From Streptomyces diastatochromogenes (GTDB taxonomy: Bacteria > Actinomycetota > Actinomycetes > Streptomycetales > Streptomycetaceae): 64,000 nt of DNA. The stretch spans positions 2,542,001 through 2,606,000 of the forward strand of contig JAPTYK010000001.1 of assembly GCA_026913215.1 (NCBI GenBank), given 5' to 3'. The position numbers and the translations under genes were made by a program. Of the stretch, positions 29,194 to 41,589 are shown piece by piece (the first letter of the stretch is position 1; every line of letters starts with the position of its first letter). Below the pieces are notes generated by a model that was not told the origin of the DNA, searched no databases, and saw nothing but the letters and a program-made list of their open reading frames with translations.

Positions 29194-30152
29194 TCAGCGC
29201 AGGGGCCAGGCGTACGGCCCCGCCGGGTCGTCCAGCCAGGCCCACTGCCGGTCGCCGCTGACCGTCACCCCGAAGCGCTCCCGCTCCGGCCGCCGCTCGC
29301 GCAGCCAGAGCAGAGCGCTTCGCGTCGGTCGAGGGTGCCGCCGACCAGGCCCCACAGGAAGAGGAAGCGCTCGTCCCCGGCCGGGCCGTGGCGCGGTCCG
29401 GCCGTCGCCGGGCGCTGGGCGGCGGCGCCCGCAGGGCCACGAAGTACGCGGAGGTCGCGAGGAACCGCCCCTCCGCGTGCCCGGCGTCGCGCACCCTCAG
29501 CAGGATCAGCCCGGTGGAGAGCGGGGCGAGGACCAGCGCGCCGGGCCGGCACTGGGCGAGCCAGGGGTACGGGACGGAGGGCACCGCGCAGGTCGCCACG
29601 ATCCGGTCGTACGGGGCGCGCTCGGGGCAGCCGCGGGCGCCGTCGGCGGCGAGCACCGCGGGCCGGTACCCGGCGGCGGCGAGGTGGGTGCGGGCGGACT
29701 CGGCGATCTCCTCGTCCAGGTCGACGGTGGTGACGTGCTCCTCGCCGAGCCGGTGGCAGAGCAGGGCCGCGTGGTAGCCGCTGCCGGCGCCGACCTCCAG
29801 GACGTCGTCCCCGTCGCGTACGTCCAGGGCGTCGAGCATCAGCGCCATCAGGGAGGGCTGGCTGGCGGAGGAGACCAGGTCCCCGTCCCGCACCCGGGTG
29901 GCGACCGCCGTGTCCGCGTACGCCCCGCGCAGCCAGCGGTCCCGCCGCGCGGGCTCGGGGTCGCCGGACCAGAGCCGCTCGTAGCCGCCGGGCGCGGAGA
30001 CGTAGTAGTACGGGACGAAGAGATGGCGCGGCACCTCGGCGAAGGCCGCCCGCCAGGCGGGTCGGTCAGCAGGCCCTGCGCCTCCACCTCCCGCACGACG
30101 CGCGCCGCTCCCGCGCTCCGGTCTCGGCGAACTCGTCCCGCACCGCGTCCAT
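29194..30152 (-). CDS. Protein-L-isoaspartate O-methyltransferase-like protein
   Basis: SAM-dependent methyltransferase: motif I DDVLEVGAGSGYHAALL, then EEHVTTVDLDEEIAESART and YDRIVATCAVPSVPYPWLAQ, with the PCMT entry region FAEVPRHLFVPYYYVSAPGG. The family repairs isoaspartyl residues in cytoplasmic proteins; the C-terminal extension (ERFGVTVSGDRQWAWLDDPA) is typical of the Streptomyces subgroup. Breaks near 30100, 30060, 29430 and 29320. The ATG at 30152 has GGGAGAG upstream. It is convergent with the FHA gene (9-bp gap) and divergent from the haemoglobin gene. Confidence 0.8.
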
Positions 30153-30248
30153 GCCCCCACTCTCCCGCCCCGCCGGGCCCGGTCGACCGCCCGTACAGGT
30201 GGTCCTAAGCCCCAGGTCCTCGGCCGGGGCATCTGAGACGATGGAACG

Positions 30249-30653
30249 GTGAACGAGATTCCCGGGGAAACAGTGCAGGAGCAGACCTTCTACGACCAGG
30301 TCGGCGGCGAGGAGACGTTCCGCCGTCTGGTCCGCCGCTTCTACGAGGGCGTCGCGGCGGACCCGCTGCTCCGCCCGATGTACCCCGAGGAGGACCTCGG
30401 CCCGGCCGAGGAGCGGCTCGCCCTCTTCCTGATGCAGTACTGGGGCGGCCCCCGCACCTACAGCGACCACCGCGGCCACCCCCGGCTGCGGATGCGCCAC
30501 GCCCCGTTCACCGTGGACCGGGCCGCCCACGACGCCTGGCTCCACCACATGCGCGACGCCGTCGACTCGCTCGGTCTGGCCCCGGAGCACGAGAGCGAGC
30601 TGTGGCGCTATCTGACGTACGCGGCGGCGTCGATGGTGAACAGCGCCGACTAG
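30249..30653 (+). CDS. glbO: Group II truncated haemoglobin (trHbO)
   Basis: Intact 134 residues. Haem-binding 2-over-2 globin: [20 protein letters not shown] at the N-terminus, proximal His in [11 protein letters not shown], and Trp of the G helix in [12 protein letters not shown], which marks group II. It binds oxygen and is thought to detoxify NO or peroxide. GTG start. The gap to the next gene has two inverted repeats. Confidence 0.92.
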   Translation: MNEIPGETVQEQTFYDQVGGEETFRRLVRRFYEGVAADPLLRPMYPEEDLGPAEERLALFLMQYWGGPRTYSDHRGHPRLRMRHAPFTVDRAAHDAWLHHMRDAVDSLGLAPEHESELWRYLTYAAASMVNSAD

Positions 30654-30683
30654 GAAGCCGCCGTCCGGCTCCACGGACTGAAA

Positions 30684-30701
30684 CGTTCCGGACACGGAAC
30701 G
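30684..30701. promoter_or_regulatory. Inverted repeat after trHbO
   Basis: CGTTCCG-GACA-CGGAACG, a perfect 7-bp inverted repeat. It could be a short terminator stem for the haemoglobin gene or an operator for the ABC exporter genes that begin 107 bp later. Confidence 0.45.
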
Positions 30702-30764
30702 CCGAATAACGGTCACGATCCCATCAAGGTGCGCGGGGAAGCGGTTACCAGCGACGCGTGCCCT

Positions 30765-30790
30765 CTGAAAGCATCCGAGGAAACTTTCAG
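30765..30790. promoter_or_regulatory. Inverted repeat close to the ABC exporter start
   Basis: CTGAAAG and CTTTCAG separated by 12 bp, ending 17 bp before the GTG of the first permease. The position suits a repressor operator. Cognate regulator unknown. Confidence 0.4.
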
Positions 30791-30807
30791 CGGGTCCAGG
30801 GGGATGG

Positions 30808-33800
30808 GTGACGGGGTTCGTATTTCTGCGTGTCAGGGCACACCGGCTGCTGCTCGCCGCGGCACTGCTCTCCGTGCTCCTGACGACCTCGGTGCTCGCC
30901 ACCCTCGCCGCCTTCTCCGGCGCGATCGGGGACGCCGCGCTCCAGGCCGGACTGCGCGGCCGGTCCGCGGCCGCCGCCTCCCTGGTCGTGGGCGGGCAGG
31001 TGCCGGCCGCGAAACGGGCCAGTGCCGAGGCCGCCGTCGAGGACGGCGTGCGGAAGACCTTCAGCGGACTGCCGACGACCGTGTGGCGGCTCGAACGCTC
31101 GGGGCCGTACGCCCTGCCCCGTGACCTCCAGCCGCCCGCCGCCCGCAAGGGCGACCCCGACCTGACGCAGTTCGCCGCGCTCGACCGCTCGCGGCTCTCC
31201 CTCGTCAGGGCGCCTGGCCCTCGCCCGCCAGGGCCGGGGGCACGATCGAGACGGCACTGCCCGAGGAGGCCGCCCGGCGCCTCAAGGTCGGCCCCGGCAC
31301 CGTCCTCGACCTCACCGACCGGCTCAAGAACCAGAAGGTGAAGGCCCGGATCACCGGCGTCTACAAGCCGGCCGACACCACCGACCTGTACTGGCAGCTG
31401 GACCCGGCGGGCGGCCGCGGCGTGCGGAGCGTCGCTTTCACCACGTACGGGCCGCTGGACGTCGACCCCGCCGTCCTCGCCTCCGGGACGCTGAGCCCCG
31501 GCGACACCACCTGGGTCGGCACCGCCGACTACACCGGCTTCACCACGGACCGGATGGACGCCCTGCGCGCCGCGTCGACCGAGGGCCCGAAGAAGCTGGC
31601 CGAGGCCACGGACGCCTTCGGGACGACGATCTCCGCGTCGACCGCGCTCCCGACCGTCCTCGACCAGACCCAGCGGGCCCTGCTCGTCTCCCGCTCCACC
31701 CTCCTGATCGTCGCCGTGCAGCTGGTGCTGCTCGCCGCGTACGCGCTGCTGCTCGTCGCCCGGCTGCTCAGCACCGAGCGCTCCGGCGAGACGGCCCTGC
31801 TGCGGGCCCGCGGCGGTTCCCGGCGCCGCATCGCCGGACTCGCCGCCGCCGAGGCGCTGCTGCTCGCCCTGCCCGCCGCGCTCGCCGCCCCGCTCCTGTC
31901 CGGCCCGCTGACCCGGCTCTTCGCCGAGCGGTCCGCGCTCGCCGGGCTCGGGTGCGGCTCGACACCTCGCCCTCGGCCCCGGTGTGGCTGGTCGCCGCCG
32001 TGGTCGCGCTCTGCTGCGCGGCGGCCGTCGTCGCCCCGCGCTCGCCGCCGGGGACGGCTCCGTCGTCTCGCTGCGCAAGGCCCGCTCGGCCTCCTGCCCG
32101 CCCCGGTGCGGGCCGGGGCCGACCTCGGCCTGCTCGCCGTCGCGGGCGTCGCCTACTGGCAGCTCCAGCGGCCGTCCGCCGCGGGCGGCACCCTCGGCGC
32201 GGACGGGACCGGCGGCGGCTCCGTCGACCCGGTGCTCATCGCCGCGCCCGCCCTCGCCCTGCTCGCCGGCACCGTCCTGACGCTGCGTCTGCTGCCGCCC
32301 GCCGCCAAGCTGGCCGAGCGGCGCGCGGCCGGCGGGCGCGGGCTCTCCGCCGCCCTCGCCGGCTGGCAGTTCAGCCGCCGCCCGCTGCGCGGCGCCGCCC
32401 CGTCCTCCTCCTCGTCCTCGCCGTGGCGATGGGCATGCTGGCCATCGGGCAGAGCGGCTCCTGGGAGCGCTCTCAGCGCGACCAGGCCGACTTCCGCACC
32501 GGTACGGACGTCCGCGTCCTCAGCGTGGGCTCCGGCGAGCCGACGCAGACCGAACGCCTCGCCGCCGTGCCGGGCGTCAGGGCCGTGGCCCCGTGCACCG
32601 CGCCTCCCTGGACGTGGCCGGGAAGAACGCCGCCGTCCTGGCCGTCGACACCCGCAACGCGGGCGGCCTGTTCCTCCGCTCCGACCTCTCGTCCGCCCCG
32701 GCCCCGGCCCTGCTCGCCCCGCTGACCCCAAGGCCTTCGCCGGCGCCGGTCTCGCGCTGCCCGCCGGAACCCGCACGCTCTCGGTCGACCTGCGGACGGC
32801 CGCGCCCGCCGGCACGCCCGACGCCCGGGTCGGCGCCGTCCTGGAGGACCCGACCGGCGTCCCGTACCGGCGGGACCTGGGACCGCTGCCCTCCGACGGC
32901 CGCACGCACCGGCTGACCCTCGACCTGGCCGCCGAGGGCGCCGTGCCCGGCGCCGACGCCGCCCGCGGCTCCGGCGGCCTCCTGACCCTCACGGACCTGG
33001 AGCTCACCGGCACGATCACCGACGGCACGCACGGCACCCAGACGCTGGACGTCGAGCGCTTCACCACCGTCGGAGCCGACGGCCGGACGAAGACCCACGC
33101 CCCCGCGCAGGTCCTCGCGTCCTGGGCCTCCGCGTTCGAGCAGACCAAGGACGACGGCAGCACGGTGGAGGCCGGCGCGACCGGTCGTGCCGGGTCCGCC
33201 GGACCCGGCGGCCGGCCGGCCCCGTACTCCCTGTCGTTCCCCGTCGTCGGCGGGAAGGCCTACGACTACTCGTGGACGCTGGAGTTCACCCTGCGGCTGA
33301 ACGCCCCCGCCCCGAAGGCCCCGGGCGGCTCACCGCCGTCGCCACCGAGACCTTCATGACGGCGACCGGCGCCAAGCCCGGCGAACCGCTCCAGGTCGCC
33401 CTCGCCGGGCGGCAGCTCGACGTCACCGTCGGCCAGGTGGTCAAGGAGCTGCCGACCACCGGTCCGGGCGCGCGGACCGCCTCCGCCGCCTCCGGCACCA
33501 CCACCCCCGAGGACGGCGGCGCGATCCTCCTCGACCTGGCCTCCGTCAACCGGTTCCTGGCGGCCGAATCCGACGGGACCGCGACCCTGCCGCCCACCGA
33601 GTGGTGGCTGACCACCGCCCCGGCCGCGCCGCCGAGGCCGCCGCGCCCTGCGCGCCCGCCCCGACATCGAACCGACCCAGATCCTCGTACGGGACGAGGT
33701 CGCCGCCGAACTCCTCGGCGACCCGCTCGGCGCGGGCCCCAACGCCGCCCTGATGGCGGTCGCGGCGGCCGCCGCCGCGCTCGCCGCCGTCGGCTTCGCC

Positions 33801-34156
33801 GTCGGCTCGGCCGGCGCGATGCGGGAACGGGCCGCCGAGTTCGGCGTGCTCCGGGCGCTCGGCGCACCGCGCCGCAAGCTCGCCCGGCTCGTCGCCGCCG
33901 AACAGGGACTGCTCATCGGCATCGGCCTGCTCGTCGGCATCGGGCTCGGCACCGTCCTCGCCCGGACGGTCGTCCCGCTCGTCGTCCTCACCGGCCAGGC
34001 CGCCCGGCCCGTCCCGCCGGTCCTCGTCGAACTGCCCCTCGGCCAGGTGGCGCTGCTGCTCGCCGGCGTCGCCGCCCTGCCGCTCGCCATCGTCGCCTCG
34101 ATCGCCCTGCGCCGCGCCGACCCGGCCGTGACCCTGCGCCACCAGGGGACAACTGA
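30808..34156 (+). CDS. FtsX/MacB-type ABC transporter permease 1
   Basis: Large permease (about 1,115 residues repaired) with an N-terminal membrane helix (LLLAAALLSVLLTTSVLATL), a big extracytoplasmic domain, FtsX helices (LLIVAVQLVLLAAYALLLVA; LLARLLSTERSGETALLRAR-type loop), a second outside domain (TLTDLELTGTITDGTHGTQT), and C-terminal helices with FGVLRALGAPRRKLARLVAA. About ten G/C losses split it (near 31215, 31950, 32030, 32395, 32590, 32730, 33330, 33625). GTG at 30808 after AGGGGG. The repaired end is RHQGDN and TGA at 34154-34156. Together with the next two genes it forms an exporter or mechanotransmitter; the cargo is unknown. Confidence 0.8.
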
Positions 34157-34225
34157 TGCCGCCGACACCCCTGACGAGGACAGCGACCGCACCGACACGC
34201 CCGCCGTACGCAGGAAGGCCCCGAC

Positions 34226-37004
34226 ATGCCCCGGTCCCGGTCCGACAAGCCCGCCCGCGCGGTGGCGCCCTGGGTGCGGACCCGGCTGCGGACCGCCCCT
34301 GGGCCGCCGCCGCCCTCGCCCTGCTCGTCCTGGTCACCGCGTACCTCGCGGCGGCGCTGCCGCGCGCGGTCGACCGGTACGAGACGGAGGCCTGCGGCAC
34401 GACATCCTGACCGCCGAACCGCGCAACTCCGTCCTCGAACTGACGACCCCGATCCCGCTGTCCGAGCACGGTGCCGCCTGGCCCCCCACCTCATCCAGCG
34501 CAAGAGCGACGAGGCGCGCGCGCTGCTGCCCGCGCCGATCCTGACCGACCCGGAGCAGACCGTCCACGGCGTCCGCACGCTCAAGCGCGTCCAGGGCCTC
34601 GACCCGTGGCTGCCCCAGCCCGACGGACTCCCCCCGGAGTTCGTGCTCTCCTCCCCGTCCCGGCTCCCCGGGCACGCGACGCTGCGGAAGGGCCGGCTCG
34701 CCGCGGGCACGGCCGAAGCCCCGGAAGCCGTCGTCACCACGCAGACCGCCGGATCCCTGCACCTGAAGCCCGGCTCCGTCGTGCACGTGCCGAGCAAGAC
34801 CAGCCCGGAACCGCTCGCCGTCACGATCACCGGGATCGTGGAACCCCTCGGCCCCCAGTCCCCGTACTGGGCCGTCGAGCCGCTGCTGCGCACCCCGGCG
34901 CTGACCGCCAAGGTCAGCGACGAGATCAAGTACTACTGGCAGGGGGCGCTGCTCCTCTCCCCCGACTCCGCGGCGTTCATCCTCTCCACCAACACCGAAC
35001 CGGAGCTCTTCTTCCGGTACATGCCGACGGCCGGCCACCTCACCGGCCGGGACACCGACCGGCTCGCCTCCGCCCTCGACTCGGCGGCCAGCGGCCCCGA
35101 CCTGGTCAAGCTCCGCGAGGCCGTCGGGGGCAACGCCGCCCTCGCCACCGACCTCGACGAGATCGTCGACGCCTACCGCTCGATGCGCGAGGCGATCAAC
35201 CCGGTCGTGGCCGTCGCCGTCTTCGGGATCGGCACGGTCGCCGCGGTCGTCCTCGCCATGACCGGCGGCCTGTTCGTCGCCCGCCGCGACAGCGAGCTCG
35301 CGCTGCTCCGCTCCCGGGGCGCCTCCCTCACCGGCATCGGCCTGCGGCTGCTCGGCGAGACCTCGGCCGTCGCCGTACCGGCCGCCGCGCTCGCCCTGGG
35401 CCTCGCGGTGCTGACCGTCCGGCCGCCCGGCGGCTCCGGCGGCATCCCCTCGCCCCTCCGTCCTCGCCGCCGCCCTCGTCGCCCTGGTCGCGATGTTCGT
35501 CCTGCCCGTACGGGCGGTCGTCCGCCACCGACGCCCGCGCCTGCACGGGGACGCGACGACCTGCTCACCGCGCGCCCCTCCCGGCGCCGCACCGTCTTCG
35601 AACTCACCCTCCTCGTCCTCGCCGTGGGCGCGGTCGCCTCGCTGCGGCTGCGCGGCACCGACGACGGCGGCGACTCCGGCGACCCGCTGGTGAGCGCCGC
35701 GCCCGTGCTCGTCGGCCTGATCGCCGCCTCCCTCCTCGTACGGATCTACCCGCTGCCGCTGCGCTGGCTGGCCCGCCCGGCCCACCGGCTGCGCGGGGCC
35801 GTCGGACCGCTGGCCCTGGCCCGCGCCGGGCGCGCCCGTCCTCGGGCACCCTCCCGCTGCTCGCCCTCGTCCTCGCGCTGAGCACGGCGGCCTTCGGCGG
35901 CTCCGTCCTCGCCGGCGTCGCCGACGCCCGCGACCGGGCGGCGCTCCTGGCGACCGGCGCGGACGCCCGCATCGGCGGCTACATCGAATGGACCCCGCTG
36001 CCCCCGGACTCACCGAGTCGGTGCGCGGCCTGCCGGGCGTGCGGGACGTGGCCCCGGTGCAGATCGAGTACGGGTCTCCCTGCCGTCCGTCCAGGGCACC
36101 GCCGTCGAGCCGATGAGCGCGCCGATCGTGGGCGTCGACCCGCCTCGTACACCCGGCTCGCGGACCGGACCGGCTTCGGCCCCTTCCCGCCGGGCTGCTC
36201 GCCCCGACCGGGAAGGGCGGCGAGGACGCCGTCGCGGACACCGAGCGGGTGCTGCCCGCCATCGCCTCGCCGAAGGTCGCCGAACGCCTCGGCCGCGCCC
36301 CGATGAGCATCATCGCGGCGGCCGGCGCCTTCCGGGTGAAGGTGGTCGCGGTCCGCTCCACCACCCCGGCCCTGGACGACGCGGACTTCCTCCTCGTCAA
36401 CGGCGCCGACCTCACCCACCGGACGAACACCCAGCTGCTCGTCACGGGACCGGTCGACGGCACCGCGCTGCGCGCCGCCGTGCGGGCGAAGTCGTCCAAG
36501 CTCGACGTGGCGCTGCGCAGCGAGAAGCGGGCCACGTACGTGGACTCGCCGATCCAGTCCGGCGCCGAGCGGATCTACCTGGGCGCGATCGGCGCGGGCG
36601 CCGCCTTCGCCGTCGCCGCCCTGCTGCTCTCGCTGCTGCAGAGCGCACCCGAGCGGAACACGCTCCTCGCGCGGCTGCGGACGATGGGCCTCACCCGGAA
36701 GCAGGCGCGGCGGCTCCTCGGCCTCGAAGCGCTGCCGCAGGCGGTCCTCGCGGCCCTCGGCGGCATCCTCGTCGGCTGGGCGACGGTGCCGCTGCTCGCC
36801 CCGGGCATCGACCTGTTCCGGCTCGCGCTCGCGACGGCACCGGGTTCGCCCGCTGGACAGCGCCCCGCTGCGGGCGGACCCTGGTCGCTGCTGCTGCCCG
36901 CGCTCGCCGTCGTCGTCCTGACGGCGCTCGCGGCGGTCGGACAGGCGTGGTGGGTGGGCCGCAGGGGCTCGATCAAGGAACTCAGGGCAGGAGACGCACG
37001 ATGA
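34226..37004 (+). CDS. FtsX/MacB-type ABC transporter permease 2
   Basis: Same architecture as the preceding gene: MPRSRSDKPARAVAPWVRTR, TM1 (ALALLVLVTAYLAAALPRAV), extracytoplasmic domain (LHLKPGSVVHVPSKTSPEPL), FtsX helices (VVAVAVFGIGTVAAVVLAMT, GGLFVARRDSELALLRSRGA), and a C-terminal pair (AFAVAALLLSLLQSAPERNT, LLARLRTMGLTRKQARRLLG) ending KELRAGDAR. About ten frame changes (for example near 34295, 34400, 34480, 35455, 35545, 35840, 36010). I choose the ATG at 34226 (GGAAGG upstream) over the ATG at 34156 that overlaps the previous stop, because the 34226 frame gives the conserved N-terminus. Its stop overlaps the ATPase start. Confidence 0.78.
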
Positions 37005-37960
37005 CGAAGACCGGAACGGCCCCGTCCGACACGACCCTGGAGGAGCTGGAGCGGCGGGCCACCGCGCACCGCGACCGGCCCTCGTACGGTCATGACGCGC
37101 TCATCGCCTGCGACCGGCTCGTCCGCATCTTCACCACGGACGGGGTGGAGGTGCAGGCGCTCCAGGGGCTCGACCTCCTCGTCAAGGAGGGCGAGTTGAT
37201 GGCCCTGGTCGGCGCCTCCGGTTCCGGCAAGTCGACGCTGATGAACATCCTGGCGGGCCTGGACGTGCCGACCGCCGGCGCGGCCCGGGTCGCGGGCTGC
37301 GACCTGCTCGGCATGGACGGCAAGGCGCGGCTGCGCTACCGCCGCGAGGTCGTCGGCTTCGTCTGGCAGCAGACCGCCCGCAACCTCCTGCCGTACCTGA
37401 CGGCCGCCCAGAACGTGGCGCTGCCGATGCAGTTGCGGGGCCGCTCGAAGCAGAAGGCGGAGCGCGCCGAGGAACTCCTCGCCATGCTGGGCATCGCGGA
37501 GATCCGCGACCGCCGCCCGCACCAGCTCTCCGGCGGCCAGCAGCAGCGGGTGGCCATCGCGGTCGCCCTGGCCAACAACCCGTCCGTGCTCCTCGCCGAC
37601 GAGCCGACGGGCGAGCTGGACTCGGCCACCGGCGAGCAGGTCTTCGCCGCCTTCCGCCGCGCCAACGAGGAACTGGGCACGACGATCGTGATCGTCACCC
37701 ACGACCAGGCCGTCGCCTCCGAGGTGCGCCGCACCGTCGCCATCCGCGACGGCCGCACCTCCTCCGAGGTGCTGCGCCGCACGGAGGTCGACGCCCAGGG
37801 CCAGGAGTCGCTGGTGGCACGGGAGTACGCGATGCTCGACCGCGCGGGCGGCTCCAGCTCCCGCGGAGTACACGGAGTCCCTGGGCATGGAGCACCGCGT
37901 GGCCCTCGAACTGGAGCAGGACCACATCGGGGTGTGGCCGGACGACGCGGAAGGCCCTAG
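37001..37960 (+). CDS. ABC transporter ATP-binding protein (MacB/LolD type)
   Basis: Walker A GASGSGKSTLMNILAGLD, Q-loop FVWQQTARNLLPYLT, signature HQLSGGQQQRVAIAVALANN, Walker B VLLADEPTGELDSAT, and H-loop IVIVTHDQAV. A 35-residue N-terminal extension precedes the domain. The ATG overlaps the permease-2 stop (ATGA at 37001-37004), so it is translationally coupled. The C-terminus is shifted near 37848; the repaired text is RLQLPAEYTESLGMEHRVAL. The TAG at 37958-37960 shares the palindrome CTAG with the stop of the opposing GNAT gene. It energises the two FtsX-like permeases. Confidence 0.88.
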   Translation: MTKTGTAPSDTTLEELERRATAHRDRPSYGHDALIACDRLVRIFTTDGVEVQALQGLDLLVKEGELMALVGASGSGKSTLMNILAGLDVPTAGAARVAGCDLLGMDGKARLRYRREVVGFVWQQTARNLLPYLTAAQNVALPMQLRGRSKQKAERAEELLAMLGIAEIRDRRPHQLSGGQQQRVAIAVALANNPSVLLADEPTGELDSATGEQVFAAFRRANEELGTTIVIVTHDQAVASEVRRTVAIRDGRTSSEVLRRTEVDAQGQESLVAREYAMLDRAGGSSSRGVHGVPGHGAPRGPRTGAGPHRGVAGRRGRP

Positions 37961-38423
37961 GCGCTCAGGTCCATGAGGCCGGCCGCCGTGGGCCGGAAGC
38001 CGCACCGCTCGTGGAACGCGGTGAGGTGGGGCTCGTAGTCCACGTGCAGCCACTGCGCGCCGCGCCCGCGGGCGGCCCCGGCCGCGCCCGCACGAGCGTG
38101 ACGCCGAGGCCCCGGCGCCGCTCCTCGGGATGCACCGTGGTGTCGAGGAGGAAGGCGTGGACCCCACCGTCCCCGACGACGTTCACGTACCCGACGAGCC
38201 TCCCGCCCCTGCGCGCGGTCACCCGGAGCAGACTCCGGGCGAACACGGGCCCGAAGTCGGTGCCCCGGTGTCCGGGCCAGGCGGCGTGGAAGAGGGTGTT
38301 CAGCTCGTCCCCGGTGAGGGCCCTGTCGACCTCGACGGCGAGGCCGAGGTCGAGGTCGGCGCCGAGGCCGGCATCGAGGCCGCCGCTGGTCGCCGGGGTC
38401 GAGCCGTCCCCGCCGGGGGTCAT
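37957..38423 (-). CDS. GNAT-family N-acetyltransferase
   Basis: The acetyl-CoA-binding region is VGDGGVHAFLLDTTVHPEER, then RRGLGVTLVR, with the end WLHVDYEPHLTAFHERCGFR-PTAAGLMDLSA. One break near 38100 is repaired by one base. The ATG at 38423 lies inside ATGA with the stop of the upstream gene in its repaired form. The first 30 residues are a Gly/Asp/Ala-rich stretch continuing the repeat tract of that upstream gene, so the domain itself begins near VDRALTGDELNTLFHAAWPG. Substrate unknown. Confidence 0.75.
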
Positions 38424-38590
38424 CGGAGCCGAGTCGCCCCGTCGCAGGTCGTCGGGGCCGAGTCGCCCCGCCGCCGGTCACCGGGGCTGAGTCGCCCCCG
38501 TCATCGGTCGTCGGGGCTGAGCCGTCCCCGGCATCGGTCACCGGCACCGGCACCGAGTCGCTCCCGCCGTCGGTCACCGGGGCTGAGCCC
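38395..38590. repeat. Degenerate tandem repeats at a gene junction
   Basis: Imperfect units of about 33-36 bp containing GGTCACCGGGGCTGAGTCG or variants. Read on the minus strand they encode DGGDSAPVT-like motifs (SAPVTDGG, GSAPTTDDGG, DSAPVTGGG) at the C-terminus of the conserved protein and the N-terminus of the GNAT protein. Confidence 0.7.
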
Positions 38591-39229
38591 CATCGCGACC
38601 GGTGCGGTGCGGAGCGCGATCGAGCCGTACGGGGTGCGGAGCCGCAGCCACGGTCCGGAGGAGAAGAGCGCCACCGGCGCCTCCCCGGTGGCAGGAAGCC
38701 CAGCGACTGGGCGGCGTGCACGGCGCGCAGGGGCAGCCCGGTGGTGCCGAGGGTGCGGGACCAGATCTCGCGGCCGAGGGCGTCGCGCTCGGCCCGGGTG
38801 CGCCGTTCCTCCGGCAGCGACTCGTCCCGCGTGCGGAACTCGCCGACGGCGGCGGCGACGGCGCCCCGCATCCCGGCGACGTCGGGAAGGCCGGGGACCG
38901 GCTGCCAGCCGCCGCGCGGCGGAGGACACCGGCCCACGGCGGGCCGGTCACGGAGTCCAGGACGACCGCCTTGCCGGCCGACTCCTCGATGCCGTCGAGG
39001 AGTTCACCGGCGGAGACGGTGACGTCGAGGTCCACGGCGTCGACGAGGCGGGCCGTGCGGACCGCGAGCACCTCGAACGACGGCGGCCGTCCGAGACGGC
39101 CAGCGCCCCGGCGCCCGCCTGGAGGCGGACGGCGGCGGCGCGGTCGTAGTGCACCAGCCGGCCGAGGAAGGCGGCGAGGGCCGCCGCCTCCCTCGGGTCG
39201 GCGAAGTGCAACGGAGCGAGCACGGTCAT
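38420..39229 (-). CDS. Conserved Streptomyces-type protein of unknown function
   Basis: Repaired reading: MTVLAPLHFADPREAAALAA, FLGRLVHYDRAAAVRLQAGA, FEVLAVRTARLVDAVDLDVT, GPPWAGVLPPRGGWQPVPGL, LPLRAVHAAQSLGFLPPGEA, LRLRTPYGSIALRTA. I know this pattern as a conserved actinobacterial protein without an assigned role. Breaks near 39085, 38920 and 38690, and in the repeats near 38480, are each one lost G/C. Its ATG (39229) overlaps the thioesterase stop as ATGA, and its repaired stop overlaps the GNAT start the same way. The C-terminal DSAPVT repeats look like an added tail. Confidence 0.7.
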
Positions 39230-39651
39230 GCGGCCGACGACATCCCGTCGTCGACGTACTCCTGGAGGAACGCGCGCTCCTCGTCGGTGATCCGCCGGGG
39301 CCGCTGCGCCTCCAGGTCGAAGGGCACGACGACCGTGGACGCCCGGACGTACACGACGTCGGCGTCCTTGACCTCGTAGGCGATCGTCAGGGACGCCGCA
39401 CCTATCTTCGTGACCCACGACTCGATGGTCACCGGCTCGTGCCGGTGGACCAGCGGCCGCTTGTAGTCGATCTCGTGCCGGGCCACGACGGACCCGCCGG
39501 AGAACGAGGGGGAACCGTCCCCCGGCGCCAGCCGGAACATGAAGTCGATCCGCGCCTCTTCCAGGTACCGCAGGAAGACGACGTTGTTGACGTGCCCGAA
39601 GGCGTCCATGTCCGACCAGCGCAGGGGACAGCTGTAGATGTGCCGAGCCAT
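39226..39651 (-). CDS. Acyl-CoA thioesterase (4HBT hotdog fold, YbgC/FcbC type)
   Basis: Intact 141 residues. Hotdog motif CPLRWSDMDAFGHVNNVVFL-RYLEEARIDF with the active-site Asp in the WSDMDAFGHVNN segment, as in 4-hydroxybenzoyl-CoA thioesterases. Cytoplasmic; hydrolyses an acyl-CoA whose identity cannot be read from sequence. It lies 7 bp after ettA and overlaps the next gene. Confidence 0.92.
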   Translation of the reverse strand: MARHIYSCPLRWSDMDAFGHVNNVVFLRYLEEARIDFMFRLAPGDGSPSFSGGSVVARHEIDYKRPLVHRHEPVTIESWVTKIGAASLTIAYEVKDADVVYVRASTVVVPFDLEAQRPRRITDEERAFLQEYVDDGMSSAA

Positions 39652-39658
39652 GAAGTGA

Positions 39659-41323
<1,665 letters not shown>

Positions 41324-41589
41324 GAGAAACCGTCCGGCAAGGAGTGAGTGGGCAGATACACCCCATCTTGCCTGACGGCCACCCCGGGAGCCAACCAGTA
41401 GGCGGCGACCCCCCTGACCTGCGGCTTCCCGAACCCCTTTCCGTAGCGGCCCGGTCACCCTCCGCCGCCCCGGACGCCCTCCGCCGCCCCCGGACGCGCG
41501 ACGACCCCGGGCGCGGGTGCGCTCCAGGGTCGTGCGGGTGGTGCGGGTGGTGCGGGATCGTGCGGGGTCAGGCCGCGGGCCCGGACCGC
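41324..41589 (-). other. Intergenic region TQXA gene / ettA
   Basis: A 266-bp spacer. It holds a hairpin (ACGACCC at 41501-41507 with GGGTCGT at 41527-41533) that could end the TQXA transcript, and short GTGCGGGTG-type repeats at about 41531-41560. The ettA promoter must lie nearer 41340-41450, but I see no clear boxes. Confidence 0.5.

Noticed and set aside
30808..37004. Two heavily broken permeases as true pseudogenes
   Set aside because: Every break is fixed by one G/C and the downstream ATPase is conserved, so sequencing error is the simpler reading. Resequencing would decide.
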